64,000 nt of DNA from Ditylenchus dipsaci (Eukaryota; Nematoda; Chromadorea; Rhabditida; Anguinidae): assembly GCA_004194705.1 (NCBI GenBank), contig SADC01001339.1, forward strand, positions 186,001 to 250,000, read 5' to 3'. Below the pieces are notes generated by a model. It was given only the letters and a program-made list of their open reading frames with translations. It searched no databases and was not told the origin of the DNA. Position numbers and translations under genes: made by a program. Below are positions 10,757-26,406 of the stretch, piece by piece; the stretch's first letter is position 1; each line of letters opens with the position of its first letter.

Positions 10757-13261
10757 TAGCATTGTACAGAAGTCAAAACAAAGATTACATTCTTCTTGAT
10801 ACGAGAAGATAAAAATCAATTACACTCTGAAGAAATGATTCAACATACAAACCAATCAGCGAAAAAGGTTGTTGATGTGTTGCAATAAGAATGGATTTAA
10901 GGAAAGCAGTGCTAGCAGCAATGCAAACAAAGTTTGTTGTCTACTACTACCCACGGAACACTTCTCTTTCACTCTTCTAACACGGGCTTACTAATCCCGC
11001 AGGTAAAAAAGAGAAAAAAAAATTAAATGGTGTTGTTGCGCTAAGATGGGTGGAGATGTAAGCGAGCTCAAACACATAAGCTCTCCTGAGACAAAGAGGG
11101 GGCAGTGAAAGGGGATACAAATGCTCACACTACTACCAGCTGCATTACCAATGAGAAATTGGAGGGATCGGCTTCCTGAGAAATACTTTCTGTTCATCCC
11201 TTCCTTTCTCTCCCCCTGTTTTATATCTTCGAATAACTCAAGCAAAGGTGTTAACATCTATCGCTGACCATTTATCTCTATATAATCAAAGATCAACACA
11301 ATTGTGGGTCTAATCTCATGGAAAAAGTGGAAGATTAAGCGGCAAACTATGGCAATCGTAGGGTTTTGTAGGTGGAAATACATCGATTGCATCAGAAATA
11401 GTGGTAATAAGCGCAGAAAATCATAGAAGGCCGATTGCGACGATTTTGCTAGCTAAGTTGAAACAACTGGTGAAAAAAACGAAAAAAAGAAAAGTGGTTT
11501 TACAGCCTGTATAGAGAAATTTTAGAGTTTTAAAATGACCGGAACTTTTTTTGAAAAGGGATTGTCGAAATTCTGTTTCTGCCAGTCCATTTTTCTCGCC
11601 GGCAATACCTTTTAATGTATAATGTCGAAAACACGAGTATTGCTTAGTTGCGGTTCAGGTCGCCATATTTCAGCAGCGCCGAAATCTGTCATTCAAGACT
11701 TCATAAAATTTGCAAGCTCCTACGAGCTCACGCTGATTTCATATCATATTTTTTAGTCAGATTTCCAAATGGATGACGCTAGTTTTTCGAAAAAGCTGTC
11801 CTCTTTTCAACAAAAGATGAAATTGGCTCAAAATAAAATTGATAAATAGATAAAATTGGCTCAAAATATACAGGCGCCAGATTTACAATTAAAGGAGCCA
11901 GAATCTCATTTCATGTTACAGCATTAAAAAATTTCCACCTCTGTTTTAAGAAAAAAATGGGGTGCACAAAATAAAAAAATAAGGTTTATGGTTAATCAAA
12001 GTTGCGAATATAGATTATCTAAATTGAAAAAATATGATTGCTCCTAGGTGATTGGAGTCATGTACCCCTGTCAAAAATACCTGTCGCCGGATGTCGGGTA
12101 CCGAGCCTCAAAAATTTAGCCATGCTTCTCAAATTTAGCCATGCTTTCTTTTTTTCTCGCTATCGCTAACGGCACCTATGGTTGGAAGGTTTTTAAGCAT
12201 CAACAAGGCATAATTTCAAGTTTAGTGGTTAGTAAATTTAGTTTGCACACACACTGAATTTGAAACTTCAAAATCAAACAAATAAATCAACATGATAGAT
12301 TTAAAGGGTCAAATCAAGTGTTACAACAAAGGATAATTCAAACAATAAATTTTAATTCTTCAAGTCTTTCAAATTCTTATTATTGGTCGAACAACAAATT
12401 CAAAGGAAAACTAAAATAAAATAAGGAAAATACACGTAATTATTACCGAAAAGACATAAATCAATCAGTTAACACCAATAATAATACAAGCCAAACTATC
12501 CCCGTCTATTGGCACAAAGAATTTTAATGGGAGGGAGGGGGTATACAAGACTGTATCTACCTAATCTCTGGAGTGCGGAGGAAATCCATAAACCTTTCTT
12601 TGCTCCCTTCGACGGGTGGTGATTTTGGATGTGGATAAGACACCCCGAGTGGTGAATGATGATGGGGTCGCCTGCCCAATAGCTGCCTACAAACCGGAAA
12701 AGGAATGAATGGGTTAAAGGAATAGTCGGGTTTAGCTTTCTCCTGATTGACAATAACCTTTTTCGCCCTTACAAAACATTAAAACGGAGAAATCAAGAGC
12801 TTTTTTCCAAGAATAGGAAAAAAAATCAGAGAAGCCATTAAAAGTATTGAACCAGAAATGACTATAGCATACATATTGCACTACTCCACTAAAATTTGAT
12901 AATGTACAGATTTTGCAATAGAAATTTTAATTTTCAAGTTGGAGGTTACAACCTGTTAAAAACGGTAATTTTCTTAATTAGAGCTCTCTAATTATTGAAC
13001 TTTATTGAATTTAGCCCTCATTTAAGCCCAGAGTAAATATTTTTCTTTATTGCTTTTTCACACAACTCTTTATTGCTTTTTCTGAACTATCACAATCTCT
13101 ACTAATTCTTATTTTTAGGTTTTACTTTTAGCTGTGTAGAATTTGACTTGAAATTAAAAAATATATATATTGTTCATTTTTGCAATTTTAATTACTTAAC
13201 AAATAATTGGAAGAAGCCAATTCTGAGGCCGATTTTGCTATAAAACCAACAATTTTATTTA
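10757..13261. other. Non-coding stretch
   Basis: I see no exon set. Open frames at 10991-11257 and 12496-12753 (both minus) are less AT-rich than their surroundings but resemble no family I know and have no splice-consistent neighbours. A short GAAAAACGAAAAAAAGAAAAG-type purine run lies near 11470. Nothing else can be supported. Confidence 0.4.
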
Positions 13262-13408
13262 CCGTATTTTCACTATTGAAAACTCCCTCTCTAATAATGA
13301 CCCACCATGCATTTTTGACTAATTAAAGTTATTTTTAGTTACAACTTCAAAAAATTTTAGAGGTTAAAGAAAACAAAAACCGGGTTTTTTTTAATAGGGA
13401 GAATACGG
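13262..13408. mobile_element. MITE, CCGTATTTTC ends
   Basis: CCGTATTTTCACTATT at the left, AATAGGGAGAATACGG at the right; TA on the left and TC on the right. The interior word CTCTCTAATAATGACCCACC parallels the words of the 3839 and 51299 elements. Confidence 0.65.
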
Positions 13409-13411
13409 TCT

Positions 13412-15360
13412 ATATATTTCTTTACAGATCAAAATAAAAAATATTTTTGGTGTTTTTGATTCCATAGAAAGAATGGGTTGGAAAACTACGCAAATCTCAA
13501 ACCCCAATTTTAAACATATATTGTCTAAATATACTGAAAAATTTCTTTAAAAGATGAGCAGTTTCTATGAAAACCACACGAGCAAAATAGAGAACACAAC
13601 AACTTTATATTTAAAGAATCAAGAAAAATCAAGCAACTAAATTATTGCTCACTCGCCTTCTTATATAAACTTATAATTGTCTTCTCTCATAATTTTAGAC
13701 AACAAGGGGTGAAATATGCGAAATAAATACTATTATGACCAAGCGAAAGCTTGAGAAATTGAGCCGCCGGTGAGCAGCCAGGGTTAATGTCGCAACCAGG
13801 AAAGAGGGCAGTAAGGAAGGAGTGGATGGATGCCGAGATGCATGGGGAGACAAAGCGAACAAGGCAGCAGAAATGACCTAGTTCTATCACCAACTTTTGA
13901 CGTCTCCCCTTTTTAAAATCCCCCTCCCAATCGCCGCCGGTTGACTGGCTGTCTGCTAAACCACCATTTTCTTGACATTCCTCTTCTTTCACGCTACAAT
14001 TGTTGTTGACTCCTTAACCTCGACCACAAGAATAGAACAAGCCTCTCCACTATGTAGAAGGACTCATCCCTGTCCATTTGTATAGATTGAGGTCCCAAAA
14101 AGTCCCGGTTCTTATTTCGATAAATACTTGTTTTGACTTAATTTATTTTGAATGAGAATAGTAACAAAGTTTCCTAAATGGATTATTTAAACAACTGGAT
14201 TTGCTTTTAGTAAACTGAATTTAATGCGTGACCTTACAAAGCTCATCTGCGATTGAAAAAAAAAATGACTGAAAGTTCTAACTTAACAGGAAAGATTAGC
14301 TTTCTTTTAGTTTTTTTTCTTTTCTTCACGAAGCAAGTTTACTTAATGTAAATTCAGTAAAAACGGGAGGAAAGATTTCACTAAAACCAAAGAAGTTATT
14401 TTGTTTAGTAGATGAAGAGTGAACGACTTCAAACGATTTACTGGCGCAGTCAGTAATAAAAGTTTGTCAAAAAAAGAAAGAGAAACAGCTTTCTTCGAAA
14501 CAAATTTGAAAAAAAGGAACAGAAAATCTAAGAATGTGATTTGTAAAAGCGAAATCAGTAAAGCTCTTTAGGCGATTGATATCGAGCCCGCAGGTGTTCC
14601 TTCTCACGACTCACAGAGATTCAGTTTAATTGATGGAAGCGAGAATTTTCACTGTAAATCAAAGTGTATTTGAAATTTAAAATTTTCAACGCGAGAATTT
14701 CCGACTGTAACGCATGACTACATGGGGTTTTCAGACGTCCTCAGCAGTGTTGTAAGTTGCACCGCTGAGGCACGAGCTCACGGCACCGCACCGGTGCATT
14801 TGTTCTTTTTTGTAGCAAAGTCGATTTTGGCCTGTAGGATAGATAGATACATAGAACTGTCGATCCGCTTGATCCGCATACCGTTTTTGGTTTCTTTACC
14901 CAAAAACGATTTTCGCAAAAACCGAACCGAGAATTCCGGTTTTTGGTTTGGTTGAACCAACCGAAAATGTTTATTCCTGAAAGATCATAGTCAGTTGGTA
15001 GAAGATCTCACTTTTACGCGGCTATTTTGGCACACAATCTTCTCTTCGCAAGACTAGGGACGACATACTGACTGAAGTGCTCTTCTTCTCAAAGTGGTGG
15101 AGCATAATATGTCTACGGTGGACAGAATTATCATCACGGGTTTTATTGATTTGGCAAATTCGGCAAGCTTGCGCAATTTCATTACTGATTCATCAGAAGT
15201 AGTTAAGTAAAAGAGTAGACGCCCAGAGTTATAAGTTTGTATGTTAGATTAGGCTTGAAATTAGTAAGACCCATCCACTTTACCTGAAATCAATGCGTCT
15301 GCTTTTTATGAACTCCACATTTTTCATAGGTTCAGAATACACTTTCACAATCTCTATATA
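13412..15360. other. Non-coding stretch
   Basis: A 101-codon open frame at 13687-13992 (minus) matches nothing I recognise. Around 14880-14970 the sequence carries repeated accgaaccgaaa-type words (GGTTTTTGGTTTGGTTGAAC) typical of short repeat elements. No gene can be supported. Confidence 0.4.
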
Positions 15361-15362
15361 GT

Positions 15363-16110
15363 ATTTGGCATGTGTCTGTCCGTCCGTCCGTCGCCACTTT
15401 TTTTTTAAGACTAATTTTCGGCCAGTTTTTGTAAACTCATGCCGGATATCTTTACGGAACCCTAAAGTTCCACATCTTAGCTCTCTTTTGAGCACAAAAC
15501 TGTAAAATTGAGGTGGGCTTAAAAAAAAGTTTCTAAGTCCCTTCAAACTGGATTGGTGGATTTTGGTCTGGATTTTTGGTGGGTTTTCAGGTTTGAGTCC
15601 AATTTTCGGCCATTTTTTGTAAACTCATGCCAGATATCTTTACGGAACCCTTAAATTCAACATCTTAGCTCTCTTTTGAGCACAAAATCGTGAAATTAAA
15701 GTGGCTTTAAAAAAAGTTTCTGAGTCCCTTCAAACTGGAGATGGTGGATTTTGGTCAGTAGTTTTAGTGGATTTTTGGGTTTAAGTCTTATTTTCGGCCA
15801 TTTTTTGTAAACTCATGCCAGATATCTTTTCAGAACCCTCTAATCCAACATCTTAGCTCTCTTTTAAGTACAAAATTGTAAAATTGAAGTGAGTTTAAAA
15901 AAGTTTCCAAGTCCCTTTAAATTGGAGATGGTGGATTTCAGCCTCGATTTTTGGTGGATGTTAGTGTTCAAGCCCAATTTCCGGACATTTTTTTGCAAAT
16001 TTTTGTCAGATATCTTTTCTAAACCCTGAAGTCAAACTTCTGAGCTCTTTATTAAGCACAAACGCGTGAATTAAAGTTGCTAATTTTTTTGTTGCAAGCC
16101 GAATTGCGAG
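15363..16110 (+). repeat. 188-bp tandem repeat, about 3.7 copies
   Basis: The motif GCCATTTTTTGTAAACTCAT recurs at about 15421, 15609, 15797 and, degraded, 15984, a period of 187-188 bases. Each unit contains ATATCTTTACGGAACCC, CATCTTAGCTCTCTTTTGAG and a GGTGGATTTT segment. The array is preceded by a short CTGTCCGTCCGTCCGTCG microsatellite near 15373. The last unit is the most diverged. Confidence 0.8.
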
Positions 16111-16648
16111 TGAATGTGTTTGTAAAATTATAAGGTGCACGGTGTCTCAAAAATTCCAGCTATTTTTCGAAATTCACACAAATATTCTGTAAATCAATTT
16201 TTTTATTACTTTTTTTACTTTTCTGAAATGGTTTTCACAATAAAATATCTATATAGTGGAACCCTATCTATATAGTGGAAACCCTTGTTAGAGGCTCACC
16301 GAAACCTTTATTTCAAAATTATCCAAGATCTACCTGGACTTTTCAACCTCATCGAGGGTTTTTAATACCCGATACAGTTAATGTCTCAAAATAGTACTGG
16401 GCTAGAACACGGGGACACCGGGGGAATCACTACAAACAGAATCACCAATCCAGACAAAAAACAATGAAGCAGACATTTTATTCTTTACAAATACAATAAA
16501 CAAGATAAAAAAACTACTGTGTTTTTCTGTTGAATTCATGGCACTCTCTTCTATTGGGTTGTAACATAAGTTCTGTCGGTTTTTGTTCATGAAGATTTTG
16601 TTTCAATGTAAAATATTTCTACCATACTGTTATATGTCATTTTGTAGA

Positions 16649-17240
16649 AAAGAATCTCCTATTTCATCACTTTATTTCAGATTTCACAATTTCACAACAA
16701 AATGTTGATATTTAGCCTTCAAGAAATGAGCTTCATGTTAAAAAAATAATTATCTCCGACATCTTTAGAACTAGTCAAAAGTTTAGTCAATTGTCAGGCA
16801 CTGCAGCAACAACTCAGCACTTAATTGTAGCGCAGATAAAGAGCTTCAAAATCCATCGACCGAAAATCTAAGTATTGAGATATGACTGTTTTAAAAAACC
16901 AAATTCTCCAAAAAATGACTGAAATCCGGAAAAAAAATTAAGAAAACTTGAATTTCAGTCATTTTTCGAAGAATTTGCTTTTTAAAACAGTCAAATCTCA
17001 ATACTTAGATTTTCAAAATAGTTATGTAAAATGGATTTTGAAGCTCTTAATCTGCGCTACAACATGGTGCTGAGTTGTTGCTGCAGCGCCTAACAATTGA
17101 CTGAACTTTTGACTAGTTCGAAAGATACCGGAGATAATTATTTTTTTAACTTGAAGCTCATTTCTTAAAGGATAAAAATCTACATTTTGTTGTGAAATTG
17201 TGAAATCTGAAATAGAGCTATGAAATAGGAGATGATCTGT
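16649..17240. repeat. Large fold-back element with roughly 280-base arms
   Basis: Left arm: ATTTCAGATTTCACAATTTC, ACTAGTCAAAAGTTTAGTCA, GCAGCAACAACTCAGCAC. Right arm is the mirror: GTGCTGAGTTGTTGCTGC, TGACTGAACTTTTGACTAGT, GTGAAATTGTGAAATCTGAA. Arms differ by several per cent. The loop is short, around 16930. No coding capacity; a transcript would form a long hairpin. Confidence 0.8.
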
Positions 17241-18539
17241 TGTGTTGTTCATTAAAAGCAACCGCGCACGTGAATAGAAGTCTACGAATTTAGGGAAAAA
17301 AGTTATAGGGCGTTAGATTTTCGAAAAAAAAAATCGATTACCATTATTAATCGAACGGTCTACATTTAAAATAATAAATTTGCACACATATACCGCTTGC
17401 GATTATTGTCTTGAGACTACTTGCAGTTTTTCAGAATAAAACTTGTTGCAGAAGTCAGTTATAAGCTCACTTATCAATATTAGCGAACGCTTAAAAGTCT
17501 TTTAGTTTACGGACTACTTGTTACAGTAGGTGATTCAATCAATTACTTTCATCCGAAAGTTAAAGACAAGTTTGAATAGTAGTCATAGTGCGCTAATGCT
17601 TTTATTCGACTCTTCAACTGACTACTGCGACAAATCGTATTTTTAACATTAGATTGCCACATGACTTTTGCTAATGACTACTGAGTATTCAGCTGACTGG
17701 TTTTTCTAAAGTTGTAGACAGCTAGTTAAGTGCACAATTTTTTTCACCAAAAAGTCTACTGTTCAATCATCCACTGTAACAGATTGTCTTCTAACTATGA
17801 AACTTATACGCGTTCGTTAATTCTGATGACTGAGCGTATAACTGACTTCTGGAACGAGTTTTTTTTCTGGGCCTGGTTCTCTGTGTAAGCGACACAAATG
17901 CGAGTGATGCAAAAGTACTCTTAATTCGCCATCATGGGGTGAATTCAGAGCACTTCCGAAAACGCTCCGAATATGACCCACCATGGGGCAGGATAAGCCG
18001 ATTCGAGAGAAACTCATGAATTTGTCCGGTTGATGGGGCAAATTCACACGTCTTGCAATAGTGCTCTGAATACGTCCCGTCGTGGGTCAGAATACGCTAA
18101 TTCGGTGGAAACTCATGAAATTTGCCGGTGCTTGGGGCAAAAACTCGGTTTTTTGCCAAATCGTCTGTATATGTCCCAGGGGTGGGGCAAAATAAGAGAA
18201 CTTTTGCGATTTTTTTTCGCGTGGGGCAAGTCCATGCTTTTACCCCCCCCCCCCAAAGTCAGAAAAAAGGTCTTTTTGAGGCGTGTTATATGACAAACAA
18301 AGCTGTGAGTGAACCCAAAAATGATGGACTGGCTAGGTCTTGGCTTTTCAGTTAGCTCCAGTGGCTTGGGAAATGATGTGTTGATGGTTTCGCTGGATGA
18401 CCAACAGCCTAAGCATCATTTTCATACCAAAATTGTAAAAAAACAATGAAAAAATGAAGTGAAAAAATGGGTGGCCTTTTGGCCTAGTTAAATTAAAACC
18501 TCCTTCCAAACAATGTTTTTCACTTGTTTTCCATTCTAA
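17241..18539. other. Non-coding stretch with TGGGGCA repeats
   Basis: About 17920-18200 has degenerate repeats built around CATGGGGCAG / TGCTTGGGGC and GCGCTCTGAATACG-like phrases (AGAGCACTTCCGAAAACG, AGTGCTCTGAATACGTCCC). 18390-18490 is the dispersed repeat also seen at 1915-2030. No gene. Confidence 0.45.
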
Positions 18540-18890
18540 TTTCCATTATATCCATTCAAATTCCATGCACGCGCTCTGGAGAACGTTACATAGATCATCC
18601 CGTGAGTAAAAACTGGATCAGTTAAATCTATACCTACAAATTCTAAAGTTTGACCCTGACTTTTGTTTATTGTCATGGCAAACTATGGCTTGACTGGGAA
18701 TTGTCTACGGTACAAAAAAAGGGTAATTTTGAGCTTGTCAGTGAAATTTTTGGAATAAAAACTATTTGTCCTGCTAGTTCACCTGTTAAAAGTTTACATT
18801 CAAGCAGATCTTTATGCATGCGCCCCACAGTCATTCTTGTACCATTGCATAATCCTGCAGCAGGATTTAAATTTCTAGTAAGCATAACAG
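18540..18890 (-). pseudogene. Helitron-type Pif1 helicase C-terminal remnant
   Basis: On the minus strand the translation contains NLNPAAGLCNGTRMTV, LLTGELAGQIVFIPKI, and then, in another frame, FAMTINKSQGQTL and FTHGMIYVTFSRARAW. These are the last motifs of Helitron/Pif1-like helicases (the N-P-x-x-G-L-C-N-G-T-R block and the final T-I-N-K-S-Q-G-Q-T motif). A frame change occurs at a T-run near 18715 and a TAG interrupts just before FAMTINKSQ, so it is broken. No upstream helicase or Rep domain is present. Genomic PIF1 is an alternative, but N-L-N-P-x-x-G-L-C-N-G-T-R favours Helitrons. Confidence 0.75.
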
Positions 18891-19603
18891 GGGCCTATTC
18901 CAACAGTTGAGAGTTGATAGCTGAGAGTAGAGAGTTGATACTTGATAGTTGATAGTGATCGTGTTTCAACAGTTGTACCAGGCGTTTTACCACCGTCAAA
19001 CCATCTTCCGCATGCCCGAATCAGTTCAGAAAATTGGTTTTGGAACCCAAAAAAAAAATTTTTTTGCTCTAAGTGGTCGACCACTTAGTTTTGTTGTAGC
19101 CAGGTATTCGTACCCAGGTTGGGGAACTTAGGTAGCGTAGTGGTTGGTACCCGGGTGGTAATATTTTCATCTTGTACAGAACTTTTAAAATTCAAAATGT
19201 TTTCTATGATCCAATTTCAGTTCTACTGCATAATCCATGAACCAACCAAACCAAGTGGTCGTCCACTTGGATCAAACCAAAATCGGATCAAATCAAACCT
19301 AAAAAATTTAAATTCCCGAAATTTTTTTATTTGGTGTAGTTTTGGACGGTTTCGGGTGGTTTTGGTTGGTTTCAAGTGTGTTGGGTGCTTTTGGCTGGTT
19401 GTTGTATGTTTTGGGTGGCTTGAAGTAGTTTTGAGTGGTTTGGAATGGCTCAGACGCCATCTATAGTTGATACTTGATAGCTGAGAGTGAAGTACTCTCA
19501 ACTATTGGAACACTATCACTATCAACTGTCTACTCTCAAGTCTCAACTATTACTCTCACCTCTCAATTGTTGGAACACTATCACTCTTAACTATCTACTC
19601 TCT
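18891..19603. repeat. Fold-back element of TTGATAGTTGATAGTG words enclosing a palindromic-end repeat
   Basis: Left side: CCAACAGTTGAGAGTTGATA with repeated GAGAGTTGATA/ACTTGATAG words; right side the mirror (CACTATCACTATCAACTG, CTCTCAATTGTTGGAACAC). Inside, about 18945-19270 is a copy of the element at 37839-38155, with AAGTGGTCGACCACTT (19071-19086) and CCAAGTGGTCGTCCACTTGG (19251-19270). Arm 1 of the inverted duplication starts immediately to the right. Confidence 0.65.
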
Positions 19604-19970
19604 GTACGCTGATTACGATTCCGGTGTCAAAAATTCGAATTTCATTAAGAAGAAAGATTTTTCACGTTAAAAACTTTACGAGGTTTCAATGATTATGTTT
19701 ATAAAAATGGTTGTAACTTCCTAAGATACCTAAGGGTTTGAAAGTTAGGGATCCGCGCCCTCACTTACCTTACATAACTCCGAGAAGTACTCTTGATCAT
19801 AAAATGCACATAGAGCAGGGCTCGTATGTGTCCTTTTTTTCACCCAGCATCCTTTTTTTCTCTTTTTTATCGACTACACTGAGGCTGTAGAGCTCGCAAA
19901 TCAAGTGGCGATAGAGATCGCGGACAAAGATTATATTTAGTGGATTTGGTGGATTCCTCAAAAGGGCAAC

Positions 19971-20146
19971 AACTCGCTTCCGAATCTCTACCAGCTCGTC
20001 GGCATGATTCTCTCAATCCAGTTAGCCAAAGCATTCGTGGAGTGCGTCTTTTCGTTGTGCAATGCCCAGTGAACCGACGCGAGAAACCCTCTTCAGGCGG
20101 AAACGGTTAACGCTCTTCCCCAAGTACGCATCAACTTTGACATCAG
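19971..20146 (+). pseudogene. hAT transposase C-terminal relic (arm 1 copy)
   Basis: The plus strand reads LVGMILSIQLAKAFVECVFS, LCNAQ, stop, TDARNPLQAETVNALPQV, RINFD. This is the hAT dimerisation-domain pattern (F-S...N...T-D-x-R-N-x-L-x-x-E-T-V-x-A-L...I-N-F-D). A TGA replaces the expected Trp codon after NAQ. The same relic lies in arm 2 at 47300-47476 on the minus strand. Confidence 0.65.
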
Positions 20147-21124
20147 TGAAAGAAAGAGAACTCCAAAAGAAAATTCTAAGTCAAGATAAATATGATTAAA
20201 TGTTAGAAATATGTTGGAAGGTGTTATTTGATGTTGAAAATTTCAACTTTAAATAAAGTTTGTAAAGCGATTTTATCAACTTTTGAAAAATGTCTTGTTT
20301 TAACCGAAATCTTTCTTTTGTGGAAAATGTCCTTTTTTAAATTTTGAGCTACGAGCCCTGACAAAGAGTCTCTTTTTGCCTCGGCCCAGCTAAAAAACAT
20401 AGAAAGACAGCCAAAAATACAATCATCTACTTGTTTTTTTTTATCATTTTGCCATAAAAGCGGCTTCTTTTTATTCCCTTCAACTCCCAATACAGCCCTT
20501 ATTCTCTTCAAAATTTGAAAAGCCAATTTAAATTTTTCAAATTTTGACTAGAAAACCATTTTGGGCAAATTTACAAATTTATTTTCTAAACAGCAGGCGT
20601 AAACAAAAAATACAATTCAAAATTATTATTGACAAAATTTGTTTGTGTTTGAAGTGTCTCTTTGTGTTTGAAATATAGCAAATATGGAGCCGGCCTTTAC
20701 TTGGCGCCGGCGCTGAGCCTGATTCCGGCGGATCGCTGGCTAAGCGCCGGCGCTAACGACACGCCGGCGCTTATTTTGAAACCGGCGCTTGAACAATCCT
20801 GACCCAGACACTTCTATGATACCTATACACATTCTTGAGGTGTTTCACTTAAACCGCCTGAGCATTGGGTACTACTACGCAGGCGCTTTCACCTGAGTAC
20901 CGATAGCTAGGTACAAAAACCTGAGCACCACTTGGACACCCTACGGTACACTACTGGCCTTCGTGCAAGTCAAATCGCTGTTTTAGCATCATCAAACCGT
21001 GCTCAGGACACGGTACAGTTATTTTTAAAAATTTTCAGCTAAATCCAAAATTTCGGATTATGGAGGTGGATACCCACGTAAGGGAAGGGGGTATCAGGGG
21101 ATTTTCCTACCCACCCTGATGCTA

Positions 21125-21539
21125 AATATCGTAAAAATTCCGATTTTGCCAATCGTTTTTCAAAAACCTAAAAATTTGGCTTTTAAAAAATCAAAACCTC
21201 TATTTAACGACCTCCCTTTTGAAAATTAGAAGGTCGTTAAATCGAGGTTCCGATTTTTTAATAACGAAAACTCTAGATTTCTGAAAAACGATCGGCGAAA
21301 TCGGAATCCCTACGATATTGGCGACCAGACTGTCAAAAAAGAATCGTTAAGGTATTTTGAAAATGGGGTTGAAAAAGTGTCGGACCGGGTCCGAGTTTGT
21401 TCAAGTTTGTTCTCAAGTTTGTTCCCGCCTAGGGTCCGACGGACCCTAGGCGGGAACAAACTTGAGGTGGGGGTCGTTAAATCGAGGTTTGACGATTTAA
21501 CGACGGGGGGTCGTTAAATCGTCAATCGAGGTTTGACTG
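21125..21539. mobile_element. MITE with 'GATTTAACGAC' words (arm 1 copy)
   Basis: The right end is AATCGAGGTTTGACTG followed by TA. GTCGTTAAATCGAGG words repeat inward, and there is an inner palindrome GGGTCCGACGGACCC with CGCCTAGG on the left. The core CCAGACTGTC with GATATTGGCG matches the cores at 10251 and 32200. The left end is less clear. Mirror copy at 45900-46315. Confidence 0.65.
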
Positions 21540-22534
21540 TACCAATATTTTTTGGCCCTCTCTAGACCCAATACCAATATTTCAAAGTTGTGGACGACAA
21601 TATATTGCCCAATACCAATATTTTTTGGGGGGAGAATAATTTGAAATAAATCTTGTTACGGTGTTGCAGAAATGTGGAAAATAAAACTCGATTTTGTCAA
21701 AAAAAAATCACTTCTGAGTCAGAGCTTCCAACATTAGTTTTTATAATCACCAAAACATTTTGGGTATAGGACAGTCTTTTCGCTAATTTTTTTTTTCTTT
21801 GAAATAACACAATTTAAGTGAATCAATGAGAAAATAATAAATAAAATTTGCTTAATGTCATCCATTAGGCCAAAAAATGAGGAAATATGAGGGAAACTTT
21901 GAAATTTCTATTAGAAAAAAATTCCATTATTAAAAAGGAAAAAATTCCATTGTTTAAATTTCATTATAGCACCCAATATTTTCGTCAAACCCAATACCAA
22001 TATTTTCGAAAGACACCGACCAATATCCCAATAATATCCCAATGTTAGTTATGGAACACCCAGCAAAACTGCATTTCCAGGTAGTGGTACCTAAATAGTA
22101 GTATTCAGTTGGTCGTACTCAAGCGGTCGTCCCAGGTGGTCGTATGTCAGACCATTTTTTAAATCCCACCATTGATGTTGTACAATCCTGGTGCCAGCAC
22201 CTCGGTTCCTTACGCGGGTACCACTACTAAGGTATTGCCACCTGAGTACCGATACCACGGTTTCTATTTAAAGCATGGTGGAATATCATAGAAAATACGA
22301 TAAATACCCCGGCATGGGTTTTGGCAACTGAAGTCGTTATTTTGGTATTGTCAAACTGTGTTCAGGACACAATTCTGATTATGATACAATAGTTTTCATT
22401 AACCTTACACTGAATCCAAATTCCGTGTTCTGGATGTAGATACCTGTTTATGGAAAGTGCTAGGTGGTTTCCTAATCACCCTGAGGCATACTGGTCGACT
22501 TATGACTCATTTATAAAAAAATAAAATATCTGCT

Positions 22535-22640
22535 GCCACCAGGATTCGAACCTGTAACCTTAATAATAATGTGTTGATAAATTCGGTGTTGATCAATTCG
22601 CTTAACGCCGTATAAAGTTTAAGTGCTGCTTTATTGAGAA
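22535..22640 (-). repeat. tRNA-like tail and 15-bp tandem repeat downstream of HSP60 (arm 1)
   Basis: On the minus strand CAGGTTCGAATCCTG forms a perfect tRNA T-arm (4-bp stem, TTCGAAT loop, Pol III B box), followed by GTGGCAGCAG. It is preceded by two copies of GAATTGATCAACACC-like 15-mers. No acceptor or anticodon arms can be paired, so it is not a tRNA gene; a SINE fragment is likely. The HSP60 AATAAA lies at 22635-22630. Confidence 0.55.
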
Positions 22641-22671
22641 CAAACAACATCGCTCCAAATAGAATTTTAAC

Positions 22672-25189
<2,518 letters not shown>

Positions 25190-25238
25190 TTTTATCTGCA
25201 AATGAAGACCCTTAGTCGACTCCAAAATCAGAAAGATT

Positions 25239-25816
25239 GTACAGTCAAGCCAAAAATTGCCTTGCCTTGGGCAAAAAAGGGCAAAATTTTTTGCCCTTTT
25301 TTGTTTACAAAAAGACAATACTTTTAGTGCAAAAAAGACGAATTTTTTTGCCCTTTTTTATTTACAAAAAGACAAAATGCTCATCCCTGGCTAAGATATC
25401 CCTAGGGTGGGTACCAGGGTTGCAGCTGACTGTGAAAAAAAAGTCAGAACGAGATATCAGATACCACATGTCAAAAAAAGTCAGATAATCAGATATCAGA
25501 AATAGGCAACTTTTTTATTCAAAAATTTAACAATTATTCAAACACGGCAAGTTATTGTGAACAAAAGCAGCATTCTCAGATTGCAATACATCTACAACAT
25601 TACCTTAACTGTAAAAGTACAAACTAAGAATAAGCTTATCGTTCATGGAGTGAATGGACAGACTGAACAGGAGGCGAATTGGCCCGGGGGCGAATTGTCC
25701 TGGAGGCGAATTGACCGTGTACCTTACACAACCATTTTTGACTGGCCGTTTTTTACCGGTCTCTTTTTACAACCCTTTTTACGCAGTAACACTTACTATT
25801 GTTTTTTATAGTGCTA
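25239..25816. other. Region 5' of the arm 1 HSP60 copy
   Basis: This replaces the native promoter. It contains GGGCAAAAAAGGGCAAAATT repeats at 25270-25370, a stretch with CAGATATCAG phrases (25420-25500) that recurs at 27180-27235, and CCCGGGGGCGAATTGTCCTGG near 25683. No TATA box or alternating GAA/TTC heat-shock element was seen within it. Confidence 0.55.
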
Positions 25817-26368
25817 CAGTCGAAACTCCCTTAACATACTCTCCAATTAACGTACACTCCCATTAACATACACCTCTCATTAACATAAGTCCAGACTCGG
25901 TCCCGTTCTAACAATTGGCTCTCCCATTAACATACAGTCGATCCTTTTTTTCGAATTTTTTCGAATTAAACCCCTGTTTCTACAAAAACAATTTTACAAA
26001 TCTCATTTTTTTATGAAAATTTCGAAAAAGCTTGGGGATCTAGGCAGATTTTTTTAATTTTTATAAAAAAAATTTGCCTTGGTCCCTCAAGCTGTTCTAA
26101 ACTTGATATATAAAAATTGCCTTAGTCTCCCAAGCTGCTCTATCTGAGGGGTGTGTTTCGAAATCGACTGAGAAGTGTGTTCCATAATTGACTGTATGGT
26201 GTGTCCCGAAATGTGGCCTTAAAATTAAACGGACTCTCCTATTAACATACGCTGAGCTAAATCATGGAATCTGGCTCTCTCATTAACATACTCCCCATTA
26301 ACATACACCTCTCATTAACATACGGGAAGTCCCGGTCCCAAGGTGTATGTTAATGGGAGTTTTGACTG
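25817..26368. mobile_element. MITE, CAGTCGAAACTC ends, 'TTAACATACACC' words
   Basis: Starts CAGTCGAAACTCCCTTAACA and ends TTAATGGGAGTTTTGACTG, flanked by TA at 25815-25816 and 26369-26370. CATTAACATACACCTCTC words repeat at both ends facing inward. The middle has AAAAATTTGCCTTGGTCCC and CAAGCTGCTC phrases. No transposase. Confidence 0.75.
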
Positions 26369-26406
26369 TATTTGAACTTTCATGGCAACAAGTACTGGAT
26401 AAAATG

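Noticed and set aside
10991..13992. Open frames at 10991-11257, 12496-12753 and 13687-13992 as exons of one minus-strand gene
   Set aside because: The base composition is slightly higher in GC, but no splice sites join them in frame and no family motif is visible.
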